From positions 240,859-304,858 of the forward strand of contig NZ_PGVG01000005.1 of NCBI RefSeq assembly GCF_002795245.1: a stretch of 64,000 nucleotides of DNA, written 5' to 3'. The notes under the pieces were generated by a model. The model was given only the letters and a program-made list of their open reading frames with translations. It was not told the DNA's origin and did not search any database. The DNA is from Bradyrhizobium forestalis. Its GTDB lineage: Bacteria; Pseudomonadota; Alphaproteobacteria; Rhizobiales; Xanthobacteraceae. Shown here piece by piece: positions 43,582-52,072 of this stretch. Within the stretch, counting starts at the first letter, position 1, and every line of letters starts with the position of its first letter. The translations under genes were made by a program, and so were the position numbers.

Positions 43582-44223
43582 TTACTTCGCCGCGGTCTTG
43601 GTGTCCATGTTCACGACCTGGACGCGGCGGTTGATCGGGGCGGCGCCGTTGACGGTATCCTTCAGCTTGGTCTTGCCGTAGCCGACGGTGACCAGATCGT
43701 TGCCGTTGAGGCCGTAGTTCTGCATCAGGTACTTCTTGATGGTGTCGGCGCGCCGTTCGGAGAGCCCTTGATTGTACTCTTCGCCGCCGATCGCGTCGGT
43801 GTGGCCGGCGACCACGAAGGTCGAGCCCTTGAGCGCCGGATCGGACAAGGCCTTGCCGAGCGCCTGCACCGAGGCCACCGACGTCTTGGCGATGTCGGCC
43901 GAGTTGTAGTCGAACTGGATCTCCAGATCGATCTTCGGCTTGGTCGCAGCTAACTCGGCGATCTGCTCGCGCTCGCCCGTCGAGAGCGAGCGGGTCGAGC
44001 GGTTGCGCACGGTGTTCAGGAAGGTCGCTTCCTTGGCCTGCGCGGTCGTGTCGGCCTGCGGACCGACGGAGAGGCCGCGGGTCGCCGGCTTCGGCTTCAG
44101 CGCATCGATGATCTGGCCGGCGGAGATGTTGTTGTCGCCGGCCAGCGCAAGGCTCGCCGTCATCGACAGGGCCGTGGAGAGAGTAATCGCCTTCAGCCCA
44201 AAGAACTTATCAAAACGGGTCAT
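43582..44223 (-). CDS. OmpA-family outer-membrane/peptidoglycan-binding protein
   Basis: The ATG at 44223 is preceded by GAGGA, giving 213 residues. A signal peptide (about 1-28, MTASLALAGDNN) leads to a linker of about 65 residues and then a C-terminal OmpA domain (about 95-205). The domain has IQFDYNSADI, VAGHTDAIGGEEYNQGLSERRA and VTVGYGKTKL, the motifs that grip the peptidoglycan diaminopimelate. There is no N-terminal barrel, so the protein is periplasmic and peptidoglycan-bound. A palindrome matching the CRP-type consensus lies about 72 bases upstream. Confidence 0.87.
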   Translation of the reverse strand: MTRFDKFFGLKAITLSTALSMTASLALAGDNNISAGQIIDALKPKPATRGLSVGPQADTTAQAKEATFLNTVRNRSTRSLSTGEREQIAELAATKPKIDLEIQFDYNSADIAKTSVASVQALGKALSDPALKGSTFVVAGHTDAIGGEEYNQGLSERRADTIKKYLMQNYGLNGNDLVTVGYGKTKLKDTVNGAAPINRRVQVVNMDTKTAAK

Positions 44224-44294
44224 TGTCGTATCCTCGCTGTTACGCCTGATGGCAATTTGATGCTGCGAGCCTAGGGCAGGTTCAACGGAGCTGA

Positions 44295-44310
44295 TGTGAT
44301 CTTGATCACA
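44295..44310. promoter_or_regulatory. CRP/FNR-type palindrome upstream of the OmpA-like gene
   Basis: TGTGATCTTGATCACA has arms TGTGATC / GATCACA and fits the TGTGA-N6-TCACA pattern of CRP-family regulators. It is 72 bases before the start codon of the OmpA-like gene. Which CRP/FNR-family member would bind it in this organism is unknown. Confidence 0.45.
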
Positions 44311-44585
44311 TTCGAAACTGCGAGCCGAGGTCACTCTGGTCCGGTTCGATCGTTCGCAGTTTGCTTTCGAACCGGCAGGGGGTCCGGGAAACCCGCGTGA
44401 ACGTCGCAAAGGCGTCGCCTCCCGGCCCGCCCGCGAACAAGAATTCGTCCAGAAGGCCGCCTAGCACGCTTCGATCATTCGACAATTCGTCCGCGACAGG
44501 AGCCGAGTTCCGTCCAGTGCCGAGGCCAACTGACTATCAACTTTATCGCAGTGGCCCGCCGGATCGGACAGTGTCCCTGAGCTCA

Positions 44586-44831
44586 ATGCCCATCTATATC
44601 GGCGCAGCGATGATCGCGGTGGCAATCCTGCTGTCGACGCTGATCACGGGGCTGACCTCCCGCTATGTCGGGCTTGAAGGGCCGACCGAGGAAAACATGT
44701 GGCTGGTCGACCGCCTCACCGGCAGCGTTTATCGCTGCCAGGCGGAGGGACGTGGCAAGGCCGTGTGCGAGCCGGATGTCGCGACCGGAAGCCTCGGTGA
44801 CCGGTCGAAGGCGCCGAAAGACGGCCGCTGA
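44586..44831 (+). CDS. Small single-pass membrane protein of unknown function
   Basis: Starting at the ATG at 44586 gives 81 residues (MPIYIGAAMIAVAILLSTLI). The frame is open back to an ATG at 44361, but the extra 75 residues are low-complexity and lack family character. One membrane helix covers about 3-24. The soluble part that follows contains EENMWLVDRLTGSVYRCQA and a second Cys (KAVCEPD), which may pair in the periplasm. The pattern of a short anchor with a WLVDRLTGSVYRC-type segment suggests a conserved small protein. No function is known. Confidence 0.6.
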   Translation: MPIYIGAAMIAVAILLSTLITGLTSRYVGLEGPTEENMWLVDRLTGSVYRCQAEGRGKAVCEPDVATGSLGDRSKAPKDGR

Positions 44832-44953
44832 AAGCCCCTGCCTTCGCAGCGCAACATGAAAATTGTCTTCTCCGCGAAACGTCTGCGCGAGAGAATGCGT
44901 AATTGCGAAGGCCGGCATGACGCCGGTTTCGTTTTACTTGAGGAGACGTTTCG

Positions 44954-45208
44954 ATGAAGACCTTGCTCACGGCCGCAGCCTTTGTCGCGTTCACACTTTC
45001 GCTGTCACCCGCATCCGCGGCGATGATGGCGTGCACCAAGGACAACATGATGAAGTCCGCCGCCGCGATGGGCGGTACGCCCGATACCCCGGCCAAGATG
45101 GCGTCCAACAAGGAAATGGCCATGGCCAACGCCGACATGAGCAATGGCAAGATGAAGAGCGCCTGCATGCACTACATGAAATCGCAGAAGGCGATGATGG
45201 CGAAGTAG
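44954..45208 (+). CDS. Small secreted methionine-rich protein
   Basis: This 84-residue protein has a strong ribosome site (GAGGAGACG) and a signal peptide (MKTLLTAAAFVAFTLSLSP, cleavage near ASA-AM at 22-23). About 14 of roughly 62 mature residues are Met, often as MM or M-x-M pairs, with two Cys and one His (CMHYM). Such composition is typical of periplasmic proteins that bind soft metals, above all copper, but no named family was recognised. It stands alone, with its own terminator directly downstream, so it is probably made as a single abundant transcript. Confidence 0.75.
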   Translation: MKTLLTAAAFVAFTLSLSPASAAMMACTKDNMMKSAAAMGGTPDTPAKMASNKEMAMANADMSNGKMKSACMHYMKSQKAMMAK

Positions 45209-45226
45209 GCTTCGGCAGGTCATCCG

Positions 45227-45258
45227 CCGCGCTGTCAGCAGATGGCAGCGCGGTTTTT
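45227..45258 (+). terminator. Rho-independent terminator after the Met-rich protein gene
   Basis: An eight-base-pair GC stem (CCGCGCTG / CAGCGCGG) with an 11-base loop is followed by TTTTT. It starts 19 bases after the stop codon. Confidence 0.85.
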
Positions 45259-45341
45259 CTTTGGCCGCTTCGGCGCCGTCCTTTTTTCTTCGATCTTTCT
45301 TCCTTCTTGTCGGCGCGAATCCCGCTACATTGCCACCTGCA

Positions 45342-46502
45342 ATGTCCCGCACGCCCAAACCGCTTCCACTCACCACGACACAGGCCCGGCAGATCTGGCT
45401 GCATGCCCAGCGGCTGGACGAGCGCACCCCGTTCGGCGAGGGCGCGCACGCCGTCGCGGACGCGGTCGCCCATCTCGGCTATGTGCAGATCGACACCATC
45501 AACGTCATCGAGCGGTGTCATCACCACATCCTGTTCAGCCGCATTCCGTCCTATCGTCGTGCCGATCTGCGCCATGCCCAGAACATCGATAAAAGCGTGT
45601 TCGAATACTGGACGCACGCGCTCTCCTACGTGCCGGCGAACGACTTCCGCTTTTTCCTGCCGGCGATGCGCGAGCATCGGCGTGAGGGACACAAATGGTT
45701 CGCCTCGGTGAAGCCGGCCGACACACGCAAGGTGATGCGGCTGCTGCGTGCCGGTCCGCTGACGATCCGCGACATCGACGACGACGTGCTCGTCGAGAAG
45801 GAGCATCTGTGGCAGAGCCGCAAGCCGTCGAAGCGGGCGTTGCAGCTCGCCTTCTATACCGGCGCCGTGACCATCAGCGAGCGCCAGGGCATGCTCAAGA
45901 CCTATGAGCTGATGGCGCGCCATTTCGGCTGGGACAAGCTGCCGAAGCCGGCTTCGGCGAAGGAGATCGCGGCCTATCTGCTCGACCGCGCGCTGCGCTC
46001 GCAGGGCGTGGTCAGCCTCGATTCGATCTGCCATCTCGACGCGCCGAGCAAGAAGCCGGTCGCCCGCCTGATCGCCTCGCGCGTCCGCCGCGGCGAGCTC
46101 GTGCCTGTTACGATCGAGGGCGCCGGCAAGCAGGAGCATTGGGCCTCGCCCGCTGCGCTGGAGCCGCATGAGGTGTCGCCCGATCTGGTCCACATCCTTT
46201 CGCCGTTCGATCCCCTGATCATCCAGCGCAAGCGCACCAACCTCATCTTCGGCTACAACCATCTGTTCGAAGCCTATGTGCCGAAGGCCAAGCGCAAGCT
46301 CGGCTATTTCGCGCTGCCGGTGCTGGTCGGCGACGAGATCGTCGCCGCGCTCGACCTGAAGACCGACCGGCAGGCGAAGAAGCTGTTGATGCAGAAATGG
46401 ACCTGGGTCGGGCAGGGCAAGAAGACGGCAGGGCGCAAGGAGCTAAAGCGGAAGGTCGAAGAGGAGCTGCACCGCTTCGAGCAATTCCAGCTGGCCGACT
46501 AA
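45342..46502 (+). CDS. YcaQ-like winged-helix DNA glycosylase
   Basis: The ATG at 45342 gives 386 residues. The protein matches the HTH_42/YcaQ family, which unhooks DNA interstrand cross-links as a glycosylase. The family QxD catalytic motif appears as VQIDT in LGYVQIDTINVIERCHHH near residue 43. Tandem winged helices make up the rest, ending in a basic tail (KKTAGRKELKRKVEEEL). It lacks any neighbour with a DNA-repair role. Some family members have other substrates or unknown roles, so the cross-link activity is inferred from the family. Confidence 0.82.
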   Translation: MSRTPKPLPLTTTQARQIWLHAQRLDERTPFGEGAHAVADAVAHLGYVQIDTINVIERCHHHILFSRIPSYRRADLRHAQNIDKSVFEYWTHALSYVPANDFRFFLPAMREHRREGHKWFASVKPADTRKVMRLLRAGPLTIRDIDDDVLVEKEHLWQSRKPSKRALQLAFYTGAVTISERQGMLKTYELMARHFGWDKLPKPASAKEIAAYLLDRALRSQGVVSLDSICHLDAPSKKPVARLIASRVRRGELVPVTIEGAGKQEHWASPAALEPHEVSPDLVHILSPFDPLIIQRKRTNLIFGYNHLFEAYVPKAKRKLGYFALPVLVGDEIVAALDLKTDRQAKKLLMQKWTWVGQGKKTAGRKELKRKVEEELHRFEQFQLAD

Positions 46503-46553
46503 AGCGCGACAGGATTTGGACGAATCGTCATCGCGCTCGAGGTTGTCGTTTGC

Positions 46554-46599
46554 GCATGATCTTTCCGGAAAACCGCTTCGCACTTTTCCGGATCATGCT
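46554..46599. repeat. Palindromic intergenic repeat, family E
   Basis: The element opens GCATGATCTTTCCGGAAAACC and closes CTTTTCCGGATCATGC. It is an inverted copy of the element at 13389-13436, 33 kb away. It lies between two convergent genes. Confidence 0.7.
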
Positions 46600-46619
46600 T
46601 TGAGTGTCGCTGCCTCAGC

Positions 46620-47534
46620 CTATCCGCCAGCTCGTGCGAACCTTTCAGACGCGACGTGCGCATATCGGTCCAGCACGTCGTCTGTCGAATAGCCCGGGCG
46701 TCGCGCAAACTCCTCCCGCAGGCCCAGCCGTGCAGAGACTTTCAATCGCTCTGCCGTGGCGACCGTCATCAGGGGATCGAAGCCCAGTTCCCGCAGGCCC
46801 GTCGCCACTCCGTCCATCTCGACCGCGCGGCGCTCGGCATGCAGCACGTCGGAGCGGACGCACATGTCGAGGAACTTGCTGAACGTGGTGGCATCCATCG
46901 ACGCGCAGATCCCGCGCATGATTTCATCACGCACGCCGGCGAGCGTTGCCGCGGTCAGCGCCTCGACCAATAGCGCCTCCATGCCTTTCGTCACCACGCT
47001 TCGCAGCATCTTCACCGCTGCTGCCGTTCCGGCTTCGGGACCCGCAACCTCGATGCGGAAGCCGAGCGGCCTGAAGGCGTTGGCGAAGCGCTCGGCGCCG
47101 CTGCCGGAAGTGTAGAGCGTGACCGCTGCACCGTAGAGATCGACCGAGCCCATCAGGTTGGCGTCCGCGAACACGCCGCCGCGAGCTTCGACGGCTGCGG
47201 CGACACTTTTTTTCGACTGCGGGGTTGCGGCGTTGATGTCGACCACGAGACAGCCGGGACGCATGACCCTGGAAATGGCCTCACCCGTCTCGGCTGCGAC
47301 TGCAACGACGACGGCGGAAAATATCACATCCACCTCCGCCAGATCCTCGAGCCGATCGAGGAGGGTGACGCCACAATCGGCTGCCATCGCACGAAAGGCC
47401 GGCGAGTAGGGCGGCGCGTTGGTCTTGCCCTGGCAGAACGCGACGATCGGCGCTCCGGTCTGGGCCGCGAGGTGTTTTGCGAAGCATTGCGCGGCCTCGC
47501 CAAATCCGACGAAAGCGACCTTGGGGTGCGGCAT
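46620..47534 (-). CDS. DUF1932-type NAD(P)-dependent dehydrogenase
   Basis: The ATG at 47534 gives 304 residues (MPHPKVAFVGFGEAAQCF). A Rossmann domain with GFGEAA (about 10-15) is followed by DINAATPQSKKS, and a catalytic-type helix contains KMLRSVVTKGMEALLVEA, as in 6-phosphogluconate/beta-hydroxyacid dehydrogenases. The C-terminal DUF1932 domain spans about 190-265. The substrate is probably a hydroxy- or sugar-derived acid, but this is not defined. The gene is divergent from a LacI-family regulator, with palindromic operators between them, so it is likely regulated by it. Confidence 0.8.
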   Translation of the reverse strand: MPHPKVAFVGFGEAAQCFAKHLAAQTGAPIVAFCQGKTNAPPYSPAFRAMAADCGVTLLDRLEDLAEVDVIFSAVVVAVAAETGEAISRVMRPGCLVVDINAATPQSKKSVAAAVEARGGVFADANLMGSVDLYGAAVTLYTSGSGAERFANAFRPLGFRIEVAGPEAGTAAAVKMLRSVVTKGMEALLVEALTAATLAGVRDEIMRGICASMDATTFSKFLDMCVRSDVLHAERRAVEMDGVATGLRELGFDPLMTVATAERLKVSARLGLREEFARRPGYSTDDVLDRYAHVASERFARAGG

Positions 47535-47616
47535 GAAGTTTCTCCGTATCGACCGAGGAGTGAGGTCTATTCGCAGCTTCACCGCAGCCATTGTGCCGGG
47601 TTCGTCACAAGAGTCA

Positions 47617-47630
47617 ATGAATCGGTTCAT
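47617..47630. promoter_or_regulatory. LacI-type operator, first copy
   Basis: ATGAATCGGTTCAT is a near-perfect 14-base palindrome with the central CG typical of LacI-family operators. It lies 83 bases before the dehydrogenase start and matches the perfect copy at 47711 at 13 of 14 positions. Confidence 0.7.
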
Positions 47631-47710
47631 CAAATGCGCCGTTTCTGAAGCTTGTCCGCAATGGCATAAAGAAATATAGCCAAAACCATGAAGAGAACTT
47701 GCCGAGCAGA

Positions 47711-47724
47711 ATGAACCGGTTCAT
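47711..47724. promoter_or_regulatory. LacI-type operator, second copy
   Basis: ATGAACCGGTTCAT is a perfect 14-base palindrome, 94 bases (about nine helical turns) from the first copy. It lies seven bases before the likely start of the LacI-family gene, so repression of that gene is expected. Confidence 0.75.
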
Positions 47725-47731
47725 AATTCCT

Positions 47732-48760
47732 ATGATGATGGGCCGGCCGCAGACCGTAAAAGTCAGGGACGTGGCGCGTGAGGCTGGCGTGGCCGTCGGC
47801 ACGGTCTCCCGCGTGCTCAACGATCATCCCAGGGTCACCCCGGAGCTGCGCGAGCGCGTCGAAAAGGCGATGGCGCATCTCGGCTATGAGGTCGACGTCA
47901 CGGCGCAGAGCATGCGCGCGGGACGGTCGCGGCTCGTCGCCTGCGCCATTCGCGATTTCGACATTCCGCGATTTGCGCTGTTCATCAAGGAGGCCGAAGC
48001 GGTCCTGCGCGAGGCCGGATACACTCTGCTTCTGGCCAGCACCACCAACCGCGCCGACATCGAGATCGGCCTGCTGAGCGCCTTCCGCAGGCGCCGGGTG
48101 GACGGCGTGATGATGACGCTGAGCGACGAGCAGCACCGCGACGTGCGCGAGGCGCTGTCGGCGGCTTCGATGCCGGTCCTGCTCATCGACAGGGACGGCA
48201 TCACGACCCTCGATCGCGTCACCGCCGATCATCGCGAGGGGGCACGCCTTGCGACGACCCATCTGCTTGGCCTCGGGCACCGGCGGATCGCCATGCTCGT
48301 CGGCGATCTCAAGGCCTTTCCATCCCGAAGCCGCCTGGAGGGATTTCGTGAGGCGTGTTCGGCGGCGGGCATGGTGCCGCATCCGAGGCTGTTGCGCGAC
48401 AACGTGCTCTCGGGCGAAGACGCCTATCGGGCGACGGTGTCTCTCATGGCCCTTGCAGAGCCCCCGACGGCGCTCTTCGTGGCGGCGATGGACACGCTCG
48501 GCGGTTGCCTGAGGGCGCTGCGGACGATGGGCATTGCTGCTGGCGACGGCATTTCGGTGGTGGCCGGCAGCGATTCCGATCTTGCCGAGTTGCACGCGCC
48601 GCCTATCACGGCGATCACGTGGGATCTGGCGGCGATGGGCCGCCACGCCGCAACCATGCTCCTGGAGCGGATGCGCGGCGACGAGATCGAGGGCGGCCGT
48701 GGTCTTGCCGTGCCGACGCAGCTGATCATTCGCGGGTCGACCCGGCCGCTTCCGAGTTGA
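47732..48760 (+). CDS. LacI-family transcriptional regulator
   Basis: I choose the ATG at 47732 (MMMGRPQTVKVRDVAREAG), giving 342 residues; an ATG at 47711 is an alternative, and would put the start codon inside the operator. The N-terminal LacI helix-turn-helix is KVRDVAREAGVAVGTVSRVLNDHPRV, and the hinge helix carries VDVTAQSMRAGRS. The rest is a periplasmic-binding-protein-like effector domain (about 65-330). It probably represses the divergent dehydrogenase gene and itself through the two operators. The effector is likely a sugar or sugar acid by family precedent. Its 3' end overlaps the convergent DUF2809 gene by 35 bases. Confidence 0.87.
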   Translation: MMMGRPQTVKVRDVAREAGVAVGTVSRVLNDHPRVTPELRERVEKAMAHLGYEVDVTAQSMRAGRSRLVACAIRDFDIPRFALFIKEAEAVLREAGYTLLLASTTNRADIEIGLLSAFRRRRVDGVMMTLSDEQHRDVREALSAASMPVLLIDRDGITTLDRVTADHREGARLATTHLLGLGHRRIAMLVGDLKAFPSRSRLEGFREACSAAGMVPHPRLLRDNVLSGEDAYRATVSLMALAEPPTALFVAAMDTLGGCLRALRTMGIAAGDGISVVAGSDSDLAELHAPPITAITWDLAAMGRHAATMLLERMRGDEIEGGRGLAVPTQLIIRGSTRPLPS

Positions 48761-49214
48761 GCTCGCTCTCCCGAGGCGCGATCCGGCTCCGCGTGACGCG
48801 GCTGTCCAGCCAGATGCCGGCCACGATACCGATGAGATAGGCCACCAGATCCCACGGTGAGAAGATGCGCCCGAGCAGCAACGCGCCGGCTGTGGTGAGC
48901 CGGAATGCATCGAGCCATGGCGTGTGCGCCAGCCGGGAGAATTCCACGACGATCGCGATCACCACCGCGATGGCAGCAATCTGCGTCCGCGACAGCCGCG
49001 GCAGGCAAACTCCGACGAGCAGAAACACCATCGTCGCCCATAGCAGCGAGCCGCCGTACTTCACCACGAAGGCGGGAAGCCCGAGCGGAAAGCCGTACCA
49101 GCGCAGCGACAACCCGCAGACGATCACCATCGCGGCGAGGCCGGCGCGGATCAGCGATGTCCGGAGCGGCGCAGCCGGTTGATCCGGCTGCGTTCCGTGC
49201 ATTGCTCGCTCCAT
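48726..49214 (-). CDS. DUF2809 membrane protein
   Basis: The ATG at 49214 (MERAMHGTQPDQ) gives 162 residues; another Met lies four residues later. The protein has about four to five membrane helices and matches DUF2809, with LSLRWYGFPLGLPAFVVKYGGSLLWA and HTPWLDAFRLTTAGALLLGRIFSPWDLVAYLIGI. The VEFSR motif just before HTPWLDAFR is also typical. It is located in the inner membrane. The family has no known function. It overlaps the LacI-family gene at the 3' end and lies divergent from the MFS gene. Confidence 0.78.
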   Translation of the reverse strand: MERAMHGTQPDQPAAPLRTSLIRAGLAAMVIVCGLSLRWYGFPLGLPAFVVKYGGSLLWATMVFLLVGVCLPRLSRTQIAAIAVVIAIVVEFSRLAHTPWLDAFRLTTAGALLLGRIFSPWDLVAYLIGIVAGIWLDSRVTRSRIAPRESELNSEAAGSTRE

Positions 49215-49281
49215 TGACTCTTTGCCCGCGATGCTCAAAACCGCCACTCAGCCCACAAAAGCAACAACCCGGGGGGAAGCC

Positions 49282-50622
49282 ATGAGCCAGACCACCTATG
49301 CCGGTTCCGTCGGCGGTGCCAAGAGCGCCAGCAAGAGCGACATCGAGACCTCGACCATCCGCGCCATCTCCTGGCGCCTGATTCCGTTCCTGGTGCTGGC
49401 CTACTTCTTCTCCTATCTCGACCGCGTCAATCTCGGCTTCGCCGCGCTGACCATGAATGCGGAGCTGAAGTTCACGCCGCTGATCTTCTCCTGGGGCGCC
49501 GGCATCTTCTTCATCGGCTACTTCATCTTCGAGGTGCCGAGCAATCTCGCGCTGGAAAAATTCGGCGCGAGCCGCTGGATCGCGCGCATCATGGTGACCT
49601 GGGGCATCATCTCGGCCCTGATGGCGGTGGTCAGCGGCGTCACGAGCTTCTATGTCTTGCGCTTCCTGCTCGGCGTCGCCGAGGCCGGCTTCTTCCCGGG
49701 CATCATCCTCTATCTCACCTATTGGTATCCGGCCGAATATCGCGCCCGCTTCCTCGCGGCCTTCGCCATCGCGGTGCCGGTCTCGACCGTGATCGGCGCG
49801 CCGATCTCAGGCCTGCTGCTCGGGCTCGACGGCCTGATGGGGCTGAAGGGCTGGCAGTGGCTGTTCATCATCGAGGGCATCCCCTCGGTGCTGCTCGGCA
49901 TCGTCACCTGGTTCTATCTCACCGACAAGCCGGAGAAAGCGGACTGGCTCTCGGCCGAGCAGAAGGCGTGGCTGAAGGCGAAGCTGGATTCCGAGATCGC
50001 CATCAAGCAGGCCGTGAAGCATCCCTCACTGGGCGAAGCGCTGTCCTCGCCAAGGGTGATCGCGCTCAGCCTGATCTATTTCGGCTTCGTCGGCGCGCTC
50101 TATGGCATGCAATTCTGGCTGCCGCAGATCGTCAAGGCGTTCGGCCTCACCAACGCGCAGACCGGCTTCGTCACCGCGATCCCCTATCTGTTCGGCACCA
50201 TCGCCATGATCCTGTGGGCGCGGCATTCGGATGCGAGCCGCGAACGCGTCATGCATGTCGGCGCACCGCTGCTGCTCACCGCGGTTGCGCTCGGCATCTC
50301 CTCCTATCTCACCGATCCCACCCTCACGATGGTGGCGCTGACGGTGGCCGCGATCGGCGTGTTCTGCTGCTTCGGCGTGTTCTGGACGCTGCCGACCGCC
50401 TGGCTCTCCGGCACGGCGGCCGCCGGCGCCATCGCCCTGATCAACTCGATCGGCAATCTCGCCGGCTTCGGCGGGCCCTATCTGATCGGCTGGGTCAAGG
50501 AGGCGACAGGGCAGACCTCGACTGGCCTCTTGGTGCTCGCGGTGCTGCCGCTGATCGCCGGCATTTTGGTCTTTGTCGGCGGCCACGACAGCAAGCACGA
50601 GTTCGCCGAACAGGGGCGGTGA
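49282..50622 (+). CDS. MFS permease, anion:cation symporter (phthalate/galactonate-type)
   Basis: The ATG at 49282, after GGGGGGAAG, gives 446 residues. Twelve membrane helices are predicted. The family marker DRVNLGFAALTMN follows helix 1, and GVAEAGFFPGIILYLTYWYPAEYRAR covers the helix 4-5 region. The ACS family takes up organic anions such as phthalate, sugar acids and tartrate with protons. The DUF1932 dehydrogenase and its LacI-family regulator lie about 1.5-2.7 kb away; they may belong to the same pathway, but nothing proves it. The substrate is unknown. Confidence 0.85.
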   Translation: MSQTTYAGSVGGAKSASKSDIETSTIRAISWRLIPFLVLAYFFSYLDRVNLGFAALTMNAELKFTPLIFSWGAGIFFIGYFIFEVPSNLALEKFGASRWIARIMVTWGIISALMAVVSGVTSFYVLRFLLGVAEAGFFPGIILYLTYWYPAEYRARFLAAFAIAVPVSTVIGAPISGLLLGLDGLMGLKGWQWLFIIEGIPSVLLGIVTWFYLTDKPEKADWLSAEQKAWLKAKLDSEIAIKQAVKHPSLGEALSSPRVIALSLIYFGFVGALYGMQFWLPQIVKAFGLTNAQTGFVTAIPYLFGTIAMILWARHSDASRERVMHVGAPLLLTAVALGISSYLTDPTLTMVALTVAAIGVFCCFGVFWTLPTAWLSGTAAAGAIALINSIGNLAGFGGPYLIGWVKEATGQTSTGLLVLAVLPLIAGILVFVGGHDSKHEFAEQGR

Positions 50623-50634
50623 GCCGCCTGACCA

Positions 50635-50823
50635 CGTAGCCCGGATGGAGCGTAGCGTAATCTGGGACCCATGTTCGTTACGGCCCGAGGCCCCGGATTG
50701 CGCTGCGCTCCATCCGGGCTATGGACTTCGGGTGGGCAAAGGCGCGCACTTCGCGCGCCGTGCCCACCATCTTTATCAATGGTGACCTGTCTGGTGGGCA
50801 CGCTCCGCTTTGCCCCACCCTAC
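50635..50823. repeat. Two adjacent palindromic repeats
   Basis: The first dyad (50635-50722) opens GTAGCCCGGATGGAGCG and closes CGCTCCATCCGGGCTA. The second (about 50733-50823) opens GGGCAAAGGCGCGC and closes CGCTTTGCCCCACCC, with inner arms GTGCCCACC / GGTGGGCAC. Together they fill most of the gap before the efflux operon. Confidence 0.65.
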
Positions 50824-50879
50824 GATCGCACCTTCCTGGCAACCGCTCGCCCAATCCTTACCACCCCTTAACGATCACG

Positions 50880-50935
50880 CTTTCCTGATGACTGACGATT
50901 ATTGACTTTTATCAGTGATTAGTCGACATTCCTCT
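50880..50935 (+). promoter_or_regulatory. Probable promoter and operator region of the RND efflux operon
   Basis: An A/T-rich stretch just before the operon holds an imperfect dyad with outer arms GACTGA and TTAGTC (50890-50922) and ACTGA / TCAGT inside it. The block ACTGACGA recurs at 55441, before the TetR gene. It is a candidate binding site for that regulator, but the symmetry is weak. Confidence 0.35.
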
Positions 50936-50961
50936 CATTCGAGCTGCAGGAGCGTTCTTCG

Positions 50962-52068
50962 ATGTTCGTCCGGTCCGTTTTGTCGAGCTATTCCAGGCTG
51001 TTGGCAGGTGTGTCGCTGGCCCTGATGGCCGCTGCGCTGGCCGGGTGCAATGATACCGTCGCTGAGAAGGCCGAGCCGCCGCGGCCGGTTCTGGTGGCGA
51101 CTGCGCATTATGATGCCGAGACCCCGGAGCGCAGCTTCGTCGGCACCGTCAGGCCGCGCATCGAGAGTGATCTCGGCTTCCGCGTCGCCGGCAAGGTCGC
51201 CAAGCGCCTCGTTGAAGTCGGCCAGACCGTCGAGGTCGGCCAGCCGCTCGCCACCCTCGACGAGGTTGATCTGAAGCTCCAGGCCGAGCAGGCGCTGGCC
51301 GAGCAGACCGCCGCGACCGGCGTGCTGGCCCAGGCCGCCGCAGCCGAGCAGCGCGCCAAGGACCTGAAGGCGAAGGGCTGGACCACCGACGCGCAGATGG
51401 ACTCGAGCCGCGCCGCTGCGGACGAAGCCCGCGCACGCCTGAACCGCGCCGAACGCGCGCTCGAGCTGAGCAAGAATTCCCTTTCCTACGCGACGCTTGT
51501 TGCCGACGCCCGCGGCGTTGTCACTGCAACGCTGATCGAGCCCGGCCAGGTGGTCGCCGCGGGCCAGGCTTCGATCCGTGTCGCCCGCTTTGCCGAGAAG
51601 GAAGCGGTCGTCGCGATCCCTGAGACGCTGGTTGGACGCGCCAAGTCGGGCGTCGCCAGCGTCACTCTTTGGTCGGAGCCGGACAAGAAGTACGCAGCGA
51701 AGCTGCGCGAGATCGCGCCGGCAGCCGACCCGGCCACACGCACCTATCTGGCGAAATTCTCGCTGCCGGAGGCCGACGACAAGGTCGCGCTCGGCATGAC
51801 CGCGACGCTGACGCTGTCTGACGCCGCGACCGAGCGCGTCGCGCGGCTGCCGCTGTCGGCGCTGTTCAACGAAGGCGGCAAGCCGTCCTTCTACGTCGTT
51901 GACGACAACGGCTCCGTCACATTGAAGCCGGTGACGGTGAAGTCCTACGAGAGCAACGACGTCGTCATCATCAGCGGTGTGGAAGAGGGCGCCAAGATCG
52001 TCGCCCTCGGCGTGCAGAAGCTCGATCCGGGGCAGCGGGTGCGCGTCGTGTCGTCGCTGAGTTTCTAG
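50962..52068 (+). CDS. RND efflux membrane fusion lipoprotein
   Basis: This 368-residue protein has a lipoprotein signal with the lipobox LAGC and acylated C29. A lipoyl-like half motif follows (ESDLGFRVAGKVAKRLVEVGQTVEVGQPLATLD, about 67-99). An alpha-hairpin occupies about 100-175 and beta-barrel domains lie after residue 190. It is the periplasmic adaptor that links the inner-membrane RND pump to an outer-membrane channel. The pump gene begins about 220 bases downstream, with a palindromic repeat in between. No TolC-like channel gene is seen. GGAGCG before the start supports the choice of 50962. Confidence 0.9.
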   Translation: MFVRSVLSSYSRLLAGVSLALMAAALAGCNDTVAEKAEPPRPVLVATAHYDAETPERSFVGTVRPRIESDLGFRVAGKVAKRLVEVGQTVEVGQPLATLDEVDLKLQAEQALAEQTAATGVLAQAAAAEQRAKDLKAKGWTTDAQMDSSRAAADEARARLNRAERALELSKNSLSYATLVADARGVVTATLIEPGQVVAAGQASIRVARFAEKEAVVAIPETLVGRAKSGVASVTLWSEPDKKYAAKLREIAPAADPATRTYLAKFSLPEADDKVALGMTATLTLSDAATERVARLPLSALFNEGGKPSFYVVDDNGSVTLKPVTVKSYESNDVVIISGVEEGAKIVALGVQKLDPGQRVRVVSSLSF

Positions 52069-52072
52069 TTTC

